A DNA stretch of 64,000 nucleotides. Origin: Abelmoschus esculentus. Lineage: Eukaryota; Streptophyta; Magnoliopsida; Malvales; Malvaceae. Below the pieces are notes generated by a model. That model was not told the DNA's origin, ran no database searches, and saw only the letters and a program-made list of their open reading frames with translations. Location: the NCBI GenBank assembly GCA_035048815.1, contig JAUCBN010000042.1, forward strand, positions 2,294,001-2,358,000. The letters are read 5' to 3'. A program made the translations under genes and the position numbers. Of the stretch, positions 37,206 to 49,045 are shown one piece after another (the first letter of the stretch is position 1; every line of letters starts with the position of its first letter).

Positions 37206-37823
37206 ATGTCTGTTATTCTGGGTGACACGACAATGGAACCCATTGTAACGACATGGGAATCAACTGTCGATTCCCACATACAAAACTTCCTGTCTAATAG
37301 CAACAACATATGGAGAGTGATCGGCTTAGACATTGAACGAACATTTGTTCGAGGAAAATATTACCTGTATTGTGACACTGACACGTCAAAACTGAGAAGC
37401 CGAGTGGCAATTTTGCAACTCTGTGATGGCCTTACTTGTCTTATAATCCTGCTTCCTTATCTGAGTTCCATACCCAAGTCTCTCCTCAACTTTCTGCAAC
37501 GACCGGATTTTACATTTGTGGGCATTGGGATCAAAGAGACCGTTGCCATGTTAGAGAGAGAGTACGGGCTCGGATGCAAGAACGCGGTGGAGTTGGGACA
37601 ATTGGCCGTCGATGTAATGCAGAAGCCTAATTTAGCTGCTTGTGGGGTGGATGTGTTGGCTGCTATGGTTAAGCTTCAGCCACTGAGGTCTGAGAAATCT
37701 GCTTCCGTTGTGTTTAGTGATTGGGGTGACCAAGTTCTTAACAAGCATCAGATTACCTTTGCAGCAGCCACTGTTTTTGCCTACTTCAAGATAGGGAACA
37801 AGCTAGTATCTGGTCAGATTTGA
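37206..37823 (+). CDS. Werner-type 3'-5' exonuclease-like protein with incomplete active site
   Basis: Intronless, 205 aa from ATG 37206 (an ATG at 37233 would also keep the domain). The fold is that of the DEDDy WRN-exonuclease family common in plants: VIGLDIE (Exo I), VAILQLCDGLTCLIILL, the LLNFLQRPDFTFVGIGIK strand and helix (Exo II), and a C-terminal helix (Exo III). Of the four catalytic acids, D42 and E44 in Exo I are present. Exo II has Thr at 112, where active relatives have Asp (GIESDV-like). Exo III reads FAAAT (185-189) in place of YxxxD, so the tyrosine and final aspartate are lost. It should therefore be catalytically dead or altered. The frame is intact, so it is not a simple pseudogene. 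No neighbouring partner is obvious. Confidence 0.85.
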   Translation: MSVILGDTTMEPIVTTWESTVDSHIQNFLSNSNNIWRVIGLDIERTFVRGKYYLYCDTDTSKLRSRVAILQLCDGLTCLIILLPYLSSIPKSLLNFLQRPDFTFVGIGIKETVAMLEREYGLGCKNAVELGQLAVDVMQKPNLAACGVDVLAAMVKLQPLRSEKSASVVFSDWGDQVLNKHQITFAAATVFAYFKIGNKLVSGQI

Positions 37824-37879
37824 AACTAGTTTCTGTCGGAAGTGGTTGTCGTTTTTTTTTTTTTGCATTATATAATTGA

Positions 37880-39119
37880 TATATCACGAAATCTCGTCGT
37901 GGATTAAGATCATGTATAATCAACAAATGAATTAAAGGCGTTTACTCAAAAACATAAGTGATCGTAGTGTAACTTTTGAAAGTTAATGATCGAATTAGAA
38001 GAAAAATAAAAGAAAAGTGGCATTTTATGCAATTCACCCGTAGCTTTCTTATTTCAGGGGTCAACTGATAGAATTAACCCTTTTTCTTTTTTCCCCTGTT
38101 TAAATATTCGCCGTGAAATAACCTGCACAGGTCAATATGCCATTGCAATCAACCGGCTGCAGCCCGTAACCATCCTCGGAGAAGCTGACACTTTCAAGGA
38201 ATATACTTATCTGATCTCTGATACCCAGAAAAAGGTGTCACCTTTGTTTTCTAGTTTGTATTTTCAATGGAAAATGCTTCATTCGTTTAAAAAATTAATA
38301 AAACCTGTCGTTCCCATTTCAAAATTTCAATTTTCAACCCACAGAAAATCATATTTTTTATAGGAACCATTTAATCAACGTTAGACGGAATCTTCAAAGG
38401 TTTCCCAGTTTATGATTCTTGGTAGACATCGAATTAGGCTTGTTTTCGCTTTACTTAAGGTACATTCCTTTTCATATTCCATGTAGTTGCGTCTTTATGT
38501 TTGCTTGAAGTGTTAGCTAGAATTAGACACCGAATAAGATTTTCTGGATTTTCTTCCCAAATGGCATCTGCTATTTTTCTTTTTGAATATATAAAACCAT
38601 AAAATTTATGGGTTTGTTCCTGTCTCTATTATTCATTCTGCCCTTTTATTACTGTTTTTTTTATTTAGCTGCATTATAAATTATATATAAGGTAAGGGTT
38701 GGGAGCTGTTAATGATGCGGATTCTGGTTGCTAACTAAAAATGCAAAAAAGTCAAATAATAAATAATCAAACTTCAAGCTTTATTTGTTTGTGGGGAGTT
38801 AGAATTTTTTTCAAATCCATGTATTTTCTCTTTTGATCTGTTCCAGTGGATTTTGGGTGATGACATTTTTGTTGATTTTCTTCTTTATGTCTTCCAAGCT
38901 AACATTTCTATTTGACAGTTTAGGGTACTACATTTTTTACTTCTAACATGTGATTTTTCATTAACAAGTTCAGGGTTCATTCCTTGCTTGTTGAGGCTGT
39001 GCTTTGTTCCAAACTTTATCTGGATTCGGACTCTGTGGCGGATAGGTTTGTTTTTATTTGAAGTGAAAGATTAGTTCATATTTAAAGGTTTGGGAGGAAT
39101 TGATGTTTTTTTTTTTTAA
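37880..39119. other. Upstream region of the single-pass membrane protein gene
   Basis: Contains repeat-like sequence at 37930-38050 and probably one or more untranslated leader exons (candidate donor AAG|GTACATTCC at 38459). No coding frame supported. Confidence 0.45.
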
Positions 39120-40943
39120 ATGGATTGCTCATATTTAAAAGAAAGAGATATTGAAAGTGGTGGAACAACCAGTGAAGATGAAAGAACCAAAGGCCATGGT
39201 TCATCAAATTTGCAAACAAAGAGAATTTTCAGTAACGTTTGGAGTAATCTTTTGAATTTTGAGAGAGTAGACAAGGGTAAATGTGGGAAAAACTCTTGTG
39301 GTAATTCCTCAAGTTTTGGTTCTGTTGAGGATGAGAATATGGAATTCTTGGTGGACAAGAGTTCAGAAGGAGAAGAGAATCGTGAACTAATGGCGCTGGT
39401 GGAGAAGAGTTTCGCTGAGGATAAGTGTAAGAAGACAAATTCTCGGAAGCCTCCCAAGCCACCACGACCTCCTAAAGGTCCATTGTTGGATGCTGCAGAC
39501 CAGGAGTTAGTGAGGGAGATTGCCGAACTTGCCATGAGAAAACGTGCACGGATGAAACGAATTAAAGCCATGAAGAAGATGAAAGCTGCAAAGGTTGCAG
39601 CCTCATCAAACAGTAGCCTTTCTGCTATGGTCATCACAGTTATCTTTTGCCTTGTCATGCTCTTTCAAGGTATTTGTGCCTTTTTGGTTCCAGAAAATGC
39701 CTAGTAAAATATGTTCTCTGCCTAACAAGTAACAGCATGATAAATCTTTGCATCCTGTATAAAAACAGTAAGTAGAATCTGCTAGCTAATGGCGATTACA
39801 TATAAAAATAATTCATGGTTGTTGCAGTGATTGTGCCTTGACATGCTATTGTGGATATGATGGAACAATTTCGACTCCCCGAAAACCTATTGTAACTTAA
39901 TCATCTGTAAGAGAAAGTTTTTGCACATTTATTATTATGCGGGACAAACCTTCAATATGAAAGACCATACATTAGTCAGAATATGTTGTAAATGGATCAT
40001 GTTCGGAATGCCACATGAAGTTTTCTGTAGTTTGAAATTTTCCTTTCAAATTTAGAGAATTCTTGATCAGTGTGCTGGAGTATTAATATTTTCTTTCATA
40101 GACTGCAAAGAACAGGTCGGTCAGTTGACGTCACTTGAGGTTGTCTTAATATTTACTGTCTTGCTTGATTTTACTATATCTCTATCTACTTATAAGGAAC
40201 TCATAGATCATAACCTCTGCTTTTGACCTTTTTCTAGAATTCTTTGTACCCTTGATGATATCATTTATTGTCAACTAGCTGTCACCAGTTCTTTAAGCCA
40301 CTATCATTAAGCTTGAAATTTTGATTCTTAGATGAAGTATGGTTGCAAAATAACTCTTCTAGCACTTGTCATGAACGTTTAATGCTAGTACCTAAGAGGG
40401 AATGCTTCAGCTCAACTAGTTGCCGAAGCTTGTTTGCTTCTTCCTCTTATACTTCTGTTTCTTCACCTGAATGTTGGAAGTGCTCTCTCTAGTCATCCAT
40501 TTATGTAACCAGCCATTCTTTCTTGGAATATATGAGGTTCACGATCCAAAACTTTTGCCATGTGAAGCAATTTCTGACATCTGTCTAACATTGCTTGCAG
40601 GTATATGTTATAAACGTGGTGCAAATGTGATGATACATGGATCTCCTGCACTGGCAGTTGGCTCGAGTGAAAGCTTGATTTCTATTCAATTTTACGGAAA
40701 CTTTCCCACAAATGAGAAACATGACCAAGATCCTACTAGGTACATATTCCTCTCTCACCCTTTCTTCATTTTCGGATTATCACTCCCAACATGAGTTCAA
40801 GAGATGCCCATTTTTGTGCATCACCATAAAATGAAACCAAATGGATTTTCTGAATGCTACCACATCTTAATGTTTGCAGCTTGGTAGAACAGCAAGTTTC
40901 TGGTTCAGTTCTCAAGGAAGAAACTAGGGATGTTGCTAGATGA
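39120..40943 (+). CDS. Plant protein of unknown function with one membrane span
   Basis: Coding exons 39120-39669, 40601-40739 and 40880-40943 (753 nt, 250 aa; junctions GT-AG and in phase). The N-terminal 105 residues are hydrophilic and Ser/Glu/Lys-rich. A KPPKPPRPPKGPLLD proline-rich stretch follows at about 108-122. Next comes a basic helix (MRKRARMKRIKAMKKMKAAK, about 137-156) and a single transmembrane segment (SAMVITVIFCLVMLFQGIC, about 166-184). The remaining 65 residues include GSSESLISIQFYGNF. The layout suggests a tail-anchored or single-pass protein with the basic face on the cytosolic side. If intron 1 is kept, translation ends at 39704, giving 194 aa with the membrane span at its end. 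No family name recognised. Confidence 0.8.
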
Positions 40944-41234
40944 TGTGGGAAAATAGGTGAAGTTGCCAAGGTGGCATTTCCCATGTCATATAAAACGGAT
41001 TGCCGATTTCCTTGATCTTTATGTAAACAAATTTTGATCTGATACCTGGCTTTGCTGATTTCCTTATATATGAACTGTTGTCTGCCGAGCTCCGGTATTG
41101 TACAGTTTGTTAGTGAATTAATTTGTTGGGACAGAAGTTTATTACATGATCCTTTCAAAACTGCAAGCCAAGTTCTGAAGAAATCTTGCATGGTTCATAG
41201 CTTTTCAATTGGTATTTGTAAGGAATTTAAAATC

Positions 41235-41701
41235 TCATGTTCTGTATGTAGAATTCAGCAGGGAAAAACTATCATATGTGGCTGAACCTGGACCTCTGTT
41301 ATCATATTCGGCATGATATATATCCGAGTCCGAGCTTCTGCTATTATTATATTCCAGCCATCCTCGACGATCAATACTGTTATCTAGGTAACTCTGCATC
41401 ACAATAGTTGAAGAAAAACCTTTCCTGAGCGATCCAATAATCGGAATGACCTTTGACCTAAGTGAACCTACTCATTTCTAAATGGCTACAGATGAATCCG
41501 TATATTTAACGACAATAATCATCACCTGTGGACAGGGAAGCCTTTAGCCTTAGCATTATGAACAAGAAACCATGCATATGTACCGATGATCATGGCAACT
41601 TCCAAGGGGAAGTAGCTAATTTTTTTAAAATCAAGCAAAACGTTCTGAACATGTTCATTTAGAACATCAACATGCAACTTCAAACCAGAAATCTGTAACA
41701 T
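41235..41701 (-). CDS. Unassigned small two-exon protein with a hydrophobic segment
   Basis: Not recognised. On the minus strand, exon 41526-41701 (ATG, MLQISGLKLHVDVLNEHVQ...) ends at a donor CACAG|GTGATG. Exon 41235-41391 follows an acceptor GCAGAG|T. Together they give 333 nt, 110 aa. Exon 2 is open for 51 codons although it lacks any ATG at its start, and it ends in TGA. The protein has an amphipathic N-terminal helix, a hydrophobic stretch EVAMIIGTYAWFLVH at about 35-50, then a polar tyrosine-, serine- and aspartate-rich tail. It converges with the membrane-protein gene; the stop codons are 291 bp apart. The true N-terminus may lie upstream, since the frame stays open to about 41746 before a possible acceptor. 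It could be a real small gene or the 3' part of a decayed longer one. Confidence 0.5.
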
Positions 41702-42399
41702 TGTCCTCGTACGACAGATTAATCGGAGCAAAACCCTAAAAATCTAAAATATAAAAAAATTACGTGATCAAACGTTCTGAGCATTCATACCCTAATAATT
41801 TTGTGCGAAGTCGTTCAACGCTCATTGACTAACGTAAATTACGTGATCAAAACTCCCCACATGGCACCAAATGCATGAATCTATTTCCCGTCCAAATAGA
41901 TTAAAACCATTTCATACAGCGAAGCAGTAAGTAAATAGTTCACCAAACCCATTTCTTCCCAGCCAAACAGATTGTTTGCTTCACCGTCTTTTCCTTTCTG
42001 GGAAAATATTAGGATTTACTTGCACTAATATCGTTGGTTGGCCAAATTCCAAACAATCGATCAGTAGAGAAGGATTTTTATATTAGGAGAAAATATAGGC
42101 TGAGAAGCTACGTAGAACTGCGTTGGTTGGTGATATATGTTATATATCTTCAGGACACGGTTCAGAAAAAGAAAACATGGCGTCTTTAATTTTGTTAGTG
42201 AAAGCGCTGATGATCAGATGCCAGAATTGTGATCTTTTGTCGAACAAGGTCGACGAGGACAGCGACCATTACGAGAGAAATCAAGGGTTCCATGGCTGCA
42301 TTTGGAAGAGCAACTGCAAGGAGCTGGAGGAAGACGACGATGCCATCACTTGGAAAATAGCTCATCTTCGTTGCGTATGGCCTTGAGAACCGTATGGTG

Positions 42400-43395
42400 C
42401 TGAATTTATGTCCTTTTTTTCTTCTTTTCCTCTCCTGCATTACGATCGGTAAAGAATAAGTGTATGTATTTTCACTGATGGAGATGAACAAGGATCAAAG
42501 TTATCTTAATTACATGATAGACATATATTTATTTATAATGTAAAATTTAAATTAATTAATCACGTTTTAATAATTTTATAATACTTTCGATCTAGATGTT
42601 ACATTAAAGTTTCAAGTTCAACCCATTATCGTATATATTGTATTTCCAAAGTTCAAGTAACATTCTTTTTATCAAATTTATTTCATCCATAAATATTTAA
42701 AAATATTTAAATAGTTTAAATTAGTATGCTAGATTTTAAATTTAAAACTAGCGATTAACAAATATAAATAGAATTCTAGGATTACATGATCCATTATATC
42801 TAAATATTGTATTTTAATTATTATCGAGGTTAAATATTACAAGTTGATGATATTCTCCCAAGCCATAAAATCATTTAAAAATGTACAAACGAAAACAACG
42901 ATTTTGAACATTAAATTATATTCGTTCAATAGATATATTTTCACTCAATCATATTTTATATAAACATAAATAAATATATATATAATAAAATATAATATCA
43001 TCACATAAATATTATTACTAAATTTTATCTTAAAATACTAAAATCTCACATCAAACTTTACCACCAAAGAAGAGAGTGAATGAAGATGAGAGGCAAGAAA
43101 TGGAGACAAAGATGAGCTCACCCGCTTATTTTCTTTTCAGACAATTCAATATGAGGACATCATTTCTTTCTAATATTTATCATATTATCTAATTAAACCT
43201 ATTTATTCAAAATTCAAGTCGTTATAAATTTAATTTATCGATTATATTTTTTTATAGATCGATATCGGGTAACAAACTAAATCAATTGAAATATATTGAA
43301 ATTTGAGATGAAACGGACCATGAATTTTATGGATCCAAGTATAGATTGAAATGGAGTATATGACGGTACAGACCAATAGGTGAAACGAACTCAAT
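42400..43395. other. AT-rich intergenic region
   Basis: No gene recognised; simple AT-rich sequence leading up to a hAT-type MITE. Confidence 0.5.
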
Positions 43396-43878
43396 TAGAG
43401 ATGGGTACGGGTCGGGTTAGGTCAGATTTTCGGCTCACCCGTACCCGACCCAAAAAATATATCTTCCGTCCGTTATCCGATCCGACTCGAATTTGGATGA
43501 AAAAAATTCGACCCGATCTGATTCGATCTAACCCGAATTATTAAAAATTTAAATTTTAGGGACTTAATTGTAAAAAAAATTAAAATTTAGGAATCTAATT
43601 ATAAAAAAAAATAATTTCAGTGACCTAATTATATAAAATATATTTAAAGAGAGATCAAAATTGCAAATATCCCTAAAATATATAAGGAAAAATTGCACTA
43701 TTAGTTCCGGATCGTGTCGGGTCGGATTTTTCCATCCTAAACCCGAACCCGACCTAACCCGAAATCACCCTTAAAAAAACCTGACCCGACCCAAACCCAA
43801 ATTTTTTTCAAAAAATCTAACTTGTTTAGACCGGGTCGGATCAAAATCCGTCAAGTTCAGATTCTGTGCCCATCCTTA
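43396..43878. mobile_element. hAT-type MITE with 8-bp target site duplication
   Basis: A 483-bp element bounded by ends TAGAGATGGGTACGG and (reverse complement of the right end) TAAGGATGGGCACAG, 11 of 15 matching. A perfect 8-bp target duplication AACTCAAT flanks it at 43388-43395 and 43879-43886. The 8-bp duplication is diagnostic of the hAT superfamily. The interior is built from GGGTCGGGT / ACCCGACCC words near both ends and an AT-rich middle, with no coding capacity. Confidence 0.85.
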
Positions 43879-43886
43879 AACTCAAT

Positions 43887-45950
43887 ACTCGAATCCTTAC
43901 TACGAAACTCGCCTATTAAAACTAAATATAGAATACAAATTAATATGAATTAATTAAGATAAAACCCTGAAAATTGGAAGAAAATATAAAAATATCTATA
44001 AAACACTTAATTCCGCCCATTTTAAAATTATACAAGTACAAAGGTCACTCACGTCATAATTTACCCAAGAAATCTTCAAAAAATTTCCTCTCAAATTTAG
44101 AAAAAGTGATGAAATTGAAATATTTTTACAGTTGAGTGATCAAATTAAAAACATAAATAGAACTGAACGACACTAAAAAATAATTTACCCTAAACATTTG
44201 TAAAGTTTGTGTAACCAATCAAAAGAACGGGCCATCACGCTAACGTAAGGGGTGACCACATTTTGATAGAAATAGAGAGACCAATTTTCATCCCACAAGT
44301 CAATATTTAAACTCCACTAACTCACACGTTTACTTGGAAGGAATTAGCAACGTGCCAAAACAGTTGGCTGTTACATCAGGAGAAAATAACCAAAGCGTTT
44401 CCATTAGAATTTCGATACTAAAATTATTATAATTTTTTAATATTAAATTTCGAATGAAAATATTTTAGGCATTTTGATGTTTGGTTCACGAAAAAGATCA
44501 TTGTTAAAAAAATAATCTTTTTTAAAATTATATACCACATTTGATTTACACGTAATAATACTACATTCTCAATAGTAGATTTTTTCTTTAAAATAATAAG
44601 AATGTTATTTTCTCCCTGTTCTTAAATATTAAACAATTCTTATCATTTTAGACTAAAGTACCCTTCAAATAATGTTTTGTATTTAAATAAGTCATTATTT
44701 TTTTTTATTTTGATATGTTAAAATAATTCTTTATTTATCTTAAATTATTATATAATAAAATATATAAATCTCACTCATCATTAAATGATTAGAATAAAAG
44801 TTTTGAAACCTTGCTAAAAATATTGAACGTTCTTTTTCTTAGTTCCATAAGAAGGTTGTTTTAAGTGAAATAAAAAACAATTCTTTTGAATTTCTAAGTA
44901 TAAACATGTTTGAAAAACATTTAAAAGCATATTTTTATGATTTTTGAAGACTTATGATTACTTTTAAAATATTAAGTCTATGAAAAAATAATTAATTATG
45001 TCTAAAACTAATTTTAAACTATTCTATTATATGAAAACATGAATTTCAAACGAGCTTTGTTGGCTCACGAGTTATTCGGGTTTGACTCGGTTAAAGTTCG
45101 GCTCGAATATAAACGAACCGAGCTTGCTCTGGTTTGTCTTAGGCTCAGTTCGTTATCACCTCTAATGTCTATCTTGAAATTTTAAATTTTTATACGTTCC
45201 CAGCTTAAATAAATTTCTGGATTTGTCATTATCGATTATCCTTAAATGAAGTATTATTAGATTCCTTAAAGTACTTCTTTCCCATTGGAGATATAGTTTT
45301 GAACTGGAGATGATTTCAAGGGTTTCGGCCGTTAGTGCTCCGACCCCAACGACTCCCGTTGAAAATTCCATACCAATGAACCCTTTTTCTCCTCTGAGGA
45401 CGGCAGCAGCCAGCAGAGCAAAGGAATGTTTAGGTTCGGCCCTAAAAAAGAAACAGAGTCAACTAAATCAATGCCTACATCATGGGTTGACAAACACACG
45501 TGTTCTAGAATAGCCAAGTTGAAGCAGTACAGAGATGGGATAAACATAAAGAAAATGTGGGAAAAAAAAACAAGAGGAGACACAGTATTGGTCTCCAGTT
45601 TGTTAGTAGCAGTGGAGAAATATTTAAAAAATTATAGAAGTGAATTTAATTAAAAGTATTTTAAAAAAAATTTAATTTAATATTTAGGAACAGTTCTTTT
45701 TAGAAATTAAAAATTCTGATTTTTTTTACGGTACTAGAATTTAAATTTCAATGAAAATTAAACTATGAATGTTCGAACAAGAAAAAACAAAAGAACAGAG
45801 TAAAGCAGAGCAACCCTCTTCTTAATGCTACACTACGTGTCCCTACAAACCCTGACTGTGTTGCGTGAATCATTCACATTCCAGTTTTCTAAAAGCTACC
45901 GTCTTTTGCGGTGTTGGCCGGAATATAATTTCTTTTTCGGAATCTCCATC
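43887..45950. other. Repeat-rich intergenic region
   Basis: AT-rich with scraps of repeats. Near 45050-45165 lies a G/C-richer segment (CTCGGTTAAAGTTCGGCTCGAATATAAACG...) typical of one end of a small hAT-like element. Frames at 45310-45653 show no recognisable domain. Confidence 0.45.
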
Positions 45951-46016
45951 ATCAGATAACAGTATGGCCACAATGTTTTAAAATGTAATAAAATCTGATA
46001 CGTCACGTAAGCGAGT

Positions 46017-46947
46017 TCATGTCATTAGTGATGACTCCTCATCATGAAGCTGCTGCTGTAAAAACCAAATATTCTCGTCATTCCACACCGTTTCCATCGA
46101 GGTGTCCCCACCACCACCAACCAACCAACCGTTGCTTTGCTCCTCCGTCGCCTGGAATTCAACTACCCCATCATCTCTGCCCCATGTTCCCGCTGCAACG
46201 TTTTCCAAACCCAACTCGTTTCTCAAGTTATTCGGGTAGTTCCAAACGCTTTGTGGATTGTAACAATCCGTCGGGTCCGAAACGGAAGAGACCTGGGAGT
46301 CAGATGAAGTGCCAGATGATTCGGGCAGGAGATTTGGGTCAACCTGGACCAACCCAGACTCGGTTGCTACGCTCGAACGTTGATCCGAAGTTGACTGGGA
46401 TGACGCACGGATCCGTTCGATCAGACGCGGGATCCAAACGTAACGCATGGCGTCCTTGAATTGTTTGCTGTTCACGTCGCATTTGAGCTGCTTCGCCTGC
46501 TTCTGGACTCTGGTTCTCCAGTAGTTCTTTACTTCATTATCTGTCCTCCCTGGCAAGTGTTGAGCAATTTTCGACCACCTTCAAAGTTAATTCCAAACAT
46601 CAGAATCATCTAAAACCATTCATAATTTCACAGGTTTATTGATTTCCAGGAGAAAAAAAGAAAAGAAACCTGTTGCCCCAACGAGAATGGAGTTCAAGAA
46701 TCAATAGCTGCTCTTCAAGGCTGATATTCCCTCGTTTGATTTCCGGTCTCATATAGTTCAGCCATCTCAATCTGCAGCTCTTTCCCGTTCTTCTCAATCC
46801 TGATAACCGAGCAACAGAGTTCCAGCGACCTTCGCCATGGATATTGACATACGCCTTAAGCACAGAGTCCTCTTCTTCTGTCCATGGACCTTTCCTTACG
46901 TCCATCTCTTCTTCACCTTTTGAACTCTTGTATCTGTTAACTTCCAT
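46017..46947 (-). CDS. R2R3-MYB transcription factor, subgroup 20 type
   Basis: Nuclear transcription factor. Two exons, 46670-46947 and 46017-46578 (840 nt, 279 aa), split by a 91-nt intron in the codon of R93. The R2 tryptophans are W22, W42 and W62. In R3 the first is replaced by I75 as usual, followed by W94 and W113. After the repeats comes KQAKQLKCDVNSKQF and the WIPRLIERI box (141-149), both typical of the MYB2/MYB62/MYB108/MYB112 clade. That clade acts in stress, senescence, jasmonate and phosphate responses and in stamen maturation. The C-terminus is acidic and ends in IWFLQQQL plus a short tail. The common first intron of R2R3-MYBs is absent here. A TATA box lies 53-60 bp upstream of the ATG. 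Confidence 0.94.
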
Positions 46948-46999
46948 AGATTAAACTCTAAGAGAGAAAAGATGACTTTACCAGGATATTATGAGGGGA

Positions 47000-47007
47000 T
47001 TATATAG
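47000..47007 (-). promoter_or_regulatory. TATA box of the MYB gene
   Basis: CTATATAA on the minus strand, just above the start codon; it implies a leader of only about 25-30 nt. Confidence 0.6.
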
Positions 47008-48118
47008 AGAGCGCCAAAGATGGGATTAAGACAAACTTTAAAACTAAACATTAATTAAGTATTATTAATCATAGTAATCCAAACTGATTAAGTTTATTAA
47101 ACTCCTTTATGAGTTGTTTATTTGGTATTTGACTGTCTGACTTTTCCATGTCTCGTTCACGCGCACAGTTGACAAAATATTTGAACGTGAAGTATGAAGA
47201 CCAAAGTGACAGGCTGATGGCAAATAGAAATAAAATAGAAAAAAGGGTTTATTATATACGTGCCTAATCTGTTCACTTTGCTGGTCTGACATGGTTTTGC
47301 AACATGTGAAGATGATGATGGCACCACTTGTCTTAAAACCTCTGTTTTTTAAATGGCTAAGCTTTACTGCAATCACATCTTAGGTTGAACCCAGTAACCT
47401 TGTTATTTGTTCTGCAATCGTTATATATCGGTTAAACCAAATAAAAATACAGTTTCCTGCTCCTCAAATTTCCATCTTTTCGATCTTCTCTCCACTCAAC
47501 CAACCAAATCCTAAGTGATAGTTGACCAGCCTCTTTGAAACTTGTAACCTTTTTACAAGACAAATGGCTTTGCCAAGGAAGTTGTGTTTGGTTCTGCAAT
47601 CTGCACTGAGTTAGGTGAAGTAGGCTACTAGGAAGAATTTTAGTCCTTCATACAGCAAAGGGAAGTCAATTTGGTAGCTGGTAGAGGATTGTGACATGCC
47701 TAAACTGTTCTTCACCCATGAATTGAATGCAGAAATGGAGGAAAATTGATGCAAAATTTATAGTTTTTTCTGCAAATGGTGTGCTGAGAGAAGTAGAATA
47801 TGAATCCAACACTGATTAACATGATTAATACAAGATGAATTATGTTGATGTTCTGATAGGAGAGGTGGAGGTTGACAGCGATTGTCGATTTATTTTTCTG
47901 ATGTCGATGATGAAGAGTCACAGGTATAAAGTGATGGTCGTTTGTTTGGTTAAGTTATTTTTTTTTTATAAATTAGGTGAAGAAAGAACAGAAAAGTTAG
48001 ACTTGGCTTTAAGTTTTGACGACTCATTAATTTTTTAAAGTCAAATGTTACGTAAAAATATAATTTAATTTTTCAAAAGAGTTGAAATTAATTTCTTAAG
48101 AGGGCTACGTTAAAGGTA

Positions 48119-48681
48119 GTTTAGCATTGCTTTTGAAAGGTGTGATAAAAAATTATGATGAAAAAATATAGTAGAAAAATTCTTTTAGAATTTTTAGTTT
48201 AATATATATGTGTTAATATTGTTGTCAAAAGGTGCTTTTGAGAAATTAAATAACTAATTTAGACATGATGTTATAAGTTAAAAAATATAAATTTAAATGA
48301 TAATCAAACTTTTTCATGTTATAATATTAACTTAAATTATGATAAAATATAAAAATATTAATAAATAATACATAAATTATTTTCGAAAAGTGATTTTTAA
48401 AAATATATAATTTTTAAACTAAAAAAATAATTTATGTTAAATATAATTATGTATTTATAAAAATTAAATTATAATAAAACATAGTAAATGAAGGTTAAAA
48501 TTGTAATCTGATTCCTAAAAGCATTTTTCCAACCACAAAAGCTAAAAAATTTAGTTTTTGCATTTGAGTTAAAAATCATTTTTTAAACACAGTTTTTCTT
48601 TAAAAGTTAACTGTTTAACATTATTTCTGCGTTTTAAATCAACTTTTATCCTAAAACCTGATTTAAAAAGCATTCCTAAAC
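48119..48681. mobile_element. AT-rich MITE, copy A
   Basis: A 563-bp segment with inverted ends GTTTAGCATTGCTTTTGAAA and GTTTAGGAATGCTTTTTAAA. It is the same family as 51851-52454: long shared stretches include CATGATGTTATAAGTTAAAAAATATA and TTAACTTAAATTATGATAAAATATAAAAATATT. No coding capacity. Confidence 0.75.
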
Positions 48682-48814
48682 GCAGCCTAAATCAAACTAT
48701 TTCATCAACTCCAAGTCCCATACTCCACACGTTAACTAATAAATACTGATGATTAATTACTATCTAATTAACCGCCTACTCAAACAGTCAAACCCTACAA
48801 GCTCCACTACTAAA

Positions 48815-49045
48815 GTTCCGTTTACGAGTGTTTATGAAAGTGTTTTTAGTAAAAATTATGTTTTAGACGTGTAATCAATCAAAAACACTTTAAAATGATA
48901 AAAAATTATCACAAATTATTGATTTATTTTTATTTTTGACTTTTGAAATCTTGATTTGCAAAAGCTAGATTTTTTAATTTTTGTAAAACCTTGATTTACA
49001 AAAATTTCACCCCAAATTAAGTTTTTTAAACGCAACTACAAACAT
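48815..49045. repeat. Decayed MITE-like repeat
   Basis: The left end GTTCCGTTTACGAGTG and the right end, reversed GTTTGTAGTTGCGTTTAAAAAA, form an approximate inverted pair. Words are shared with the intronic remnant near 6955. Confidence 0.4.

Noticed and set aside
42178..42386. Plus-strand 69-codon frame (MASLILLVKALMIRCQNCD...) and an overlapping hydrophobic minus-strand frame
   Set aside because: Neither has a recognisable domain, splice support or promoter; the two are mirror images of the same codons, so at most one could be real.
45310..45653. Two overlapping plus-strand frames of 67 and 75 codons
   Set aside because: No family resemblance, low complexity lysine-rich tail, and location in repeat-rich DNA; likely chance or a decayed fragment.
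46019..46459. 146-codon plus-strand frame opposite MYB exon 2
   Set aside because: Shadow of the MYB coding strand; no independent signals.
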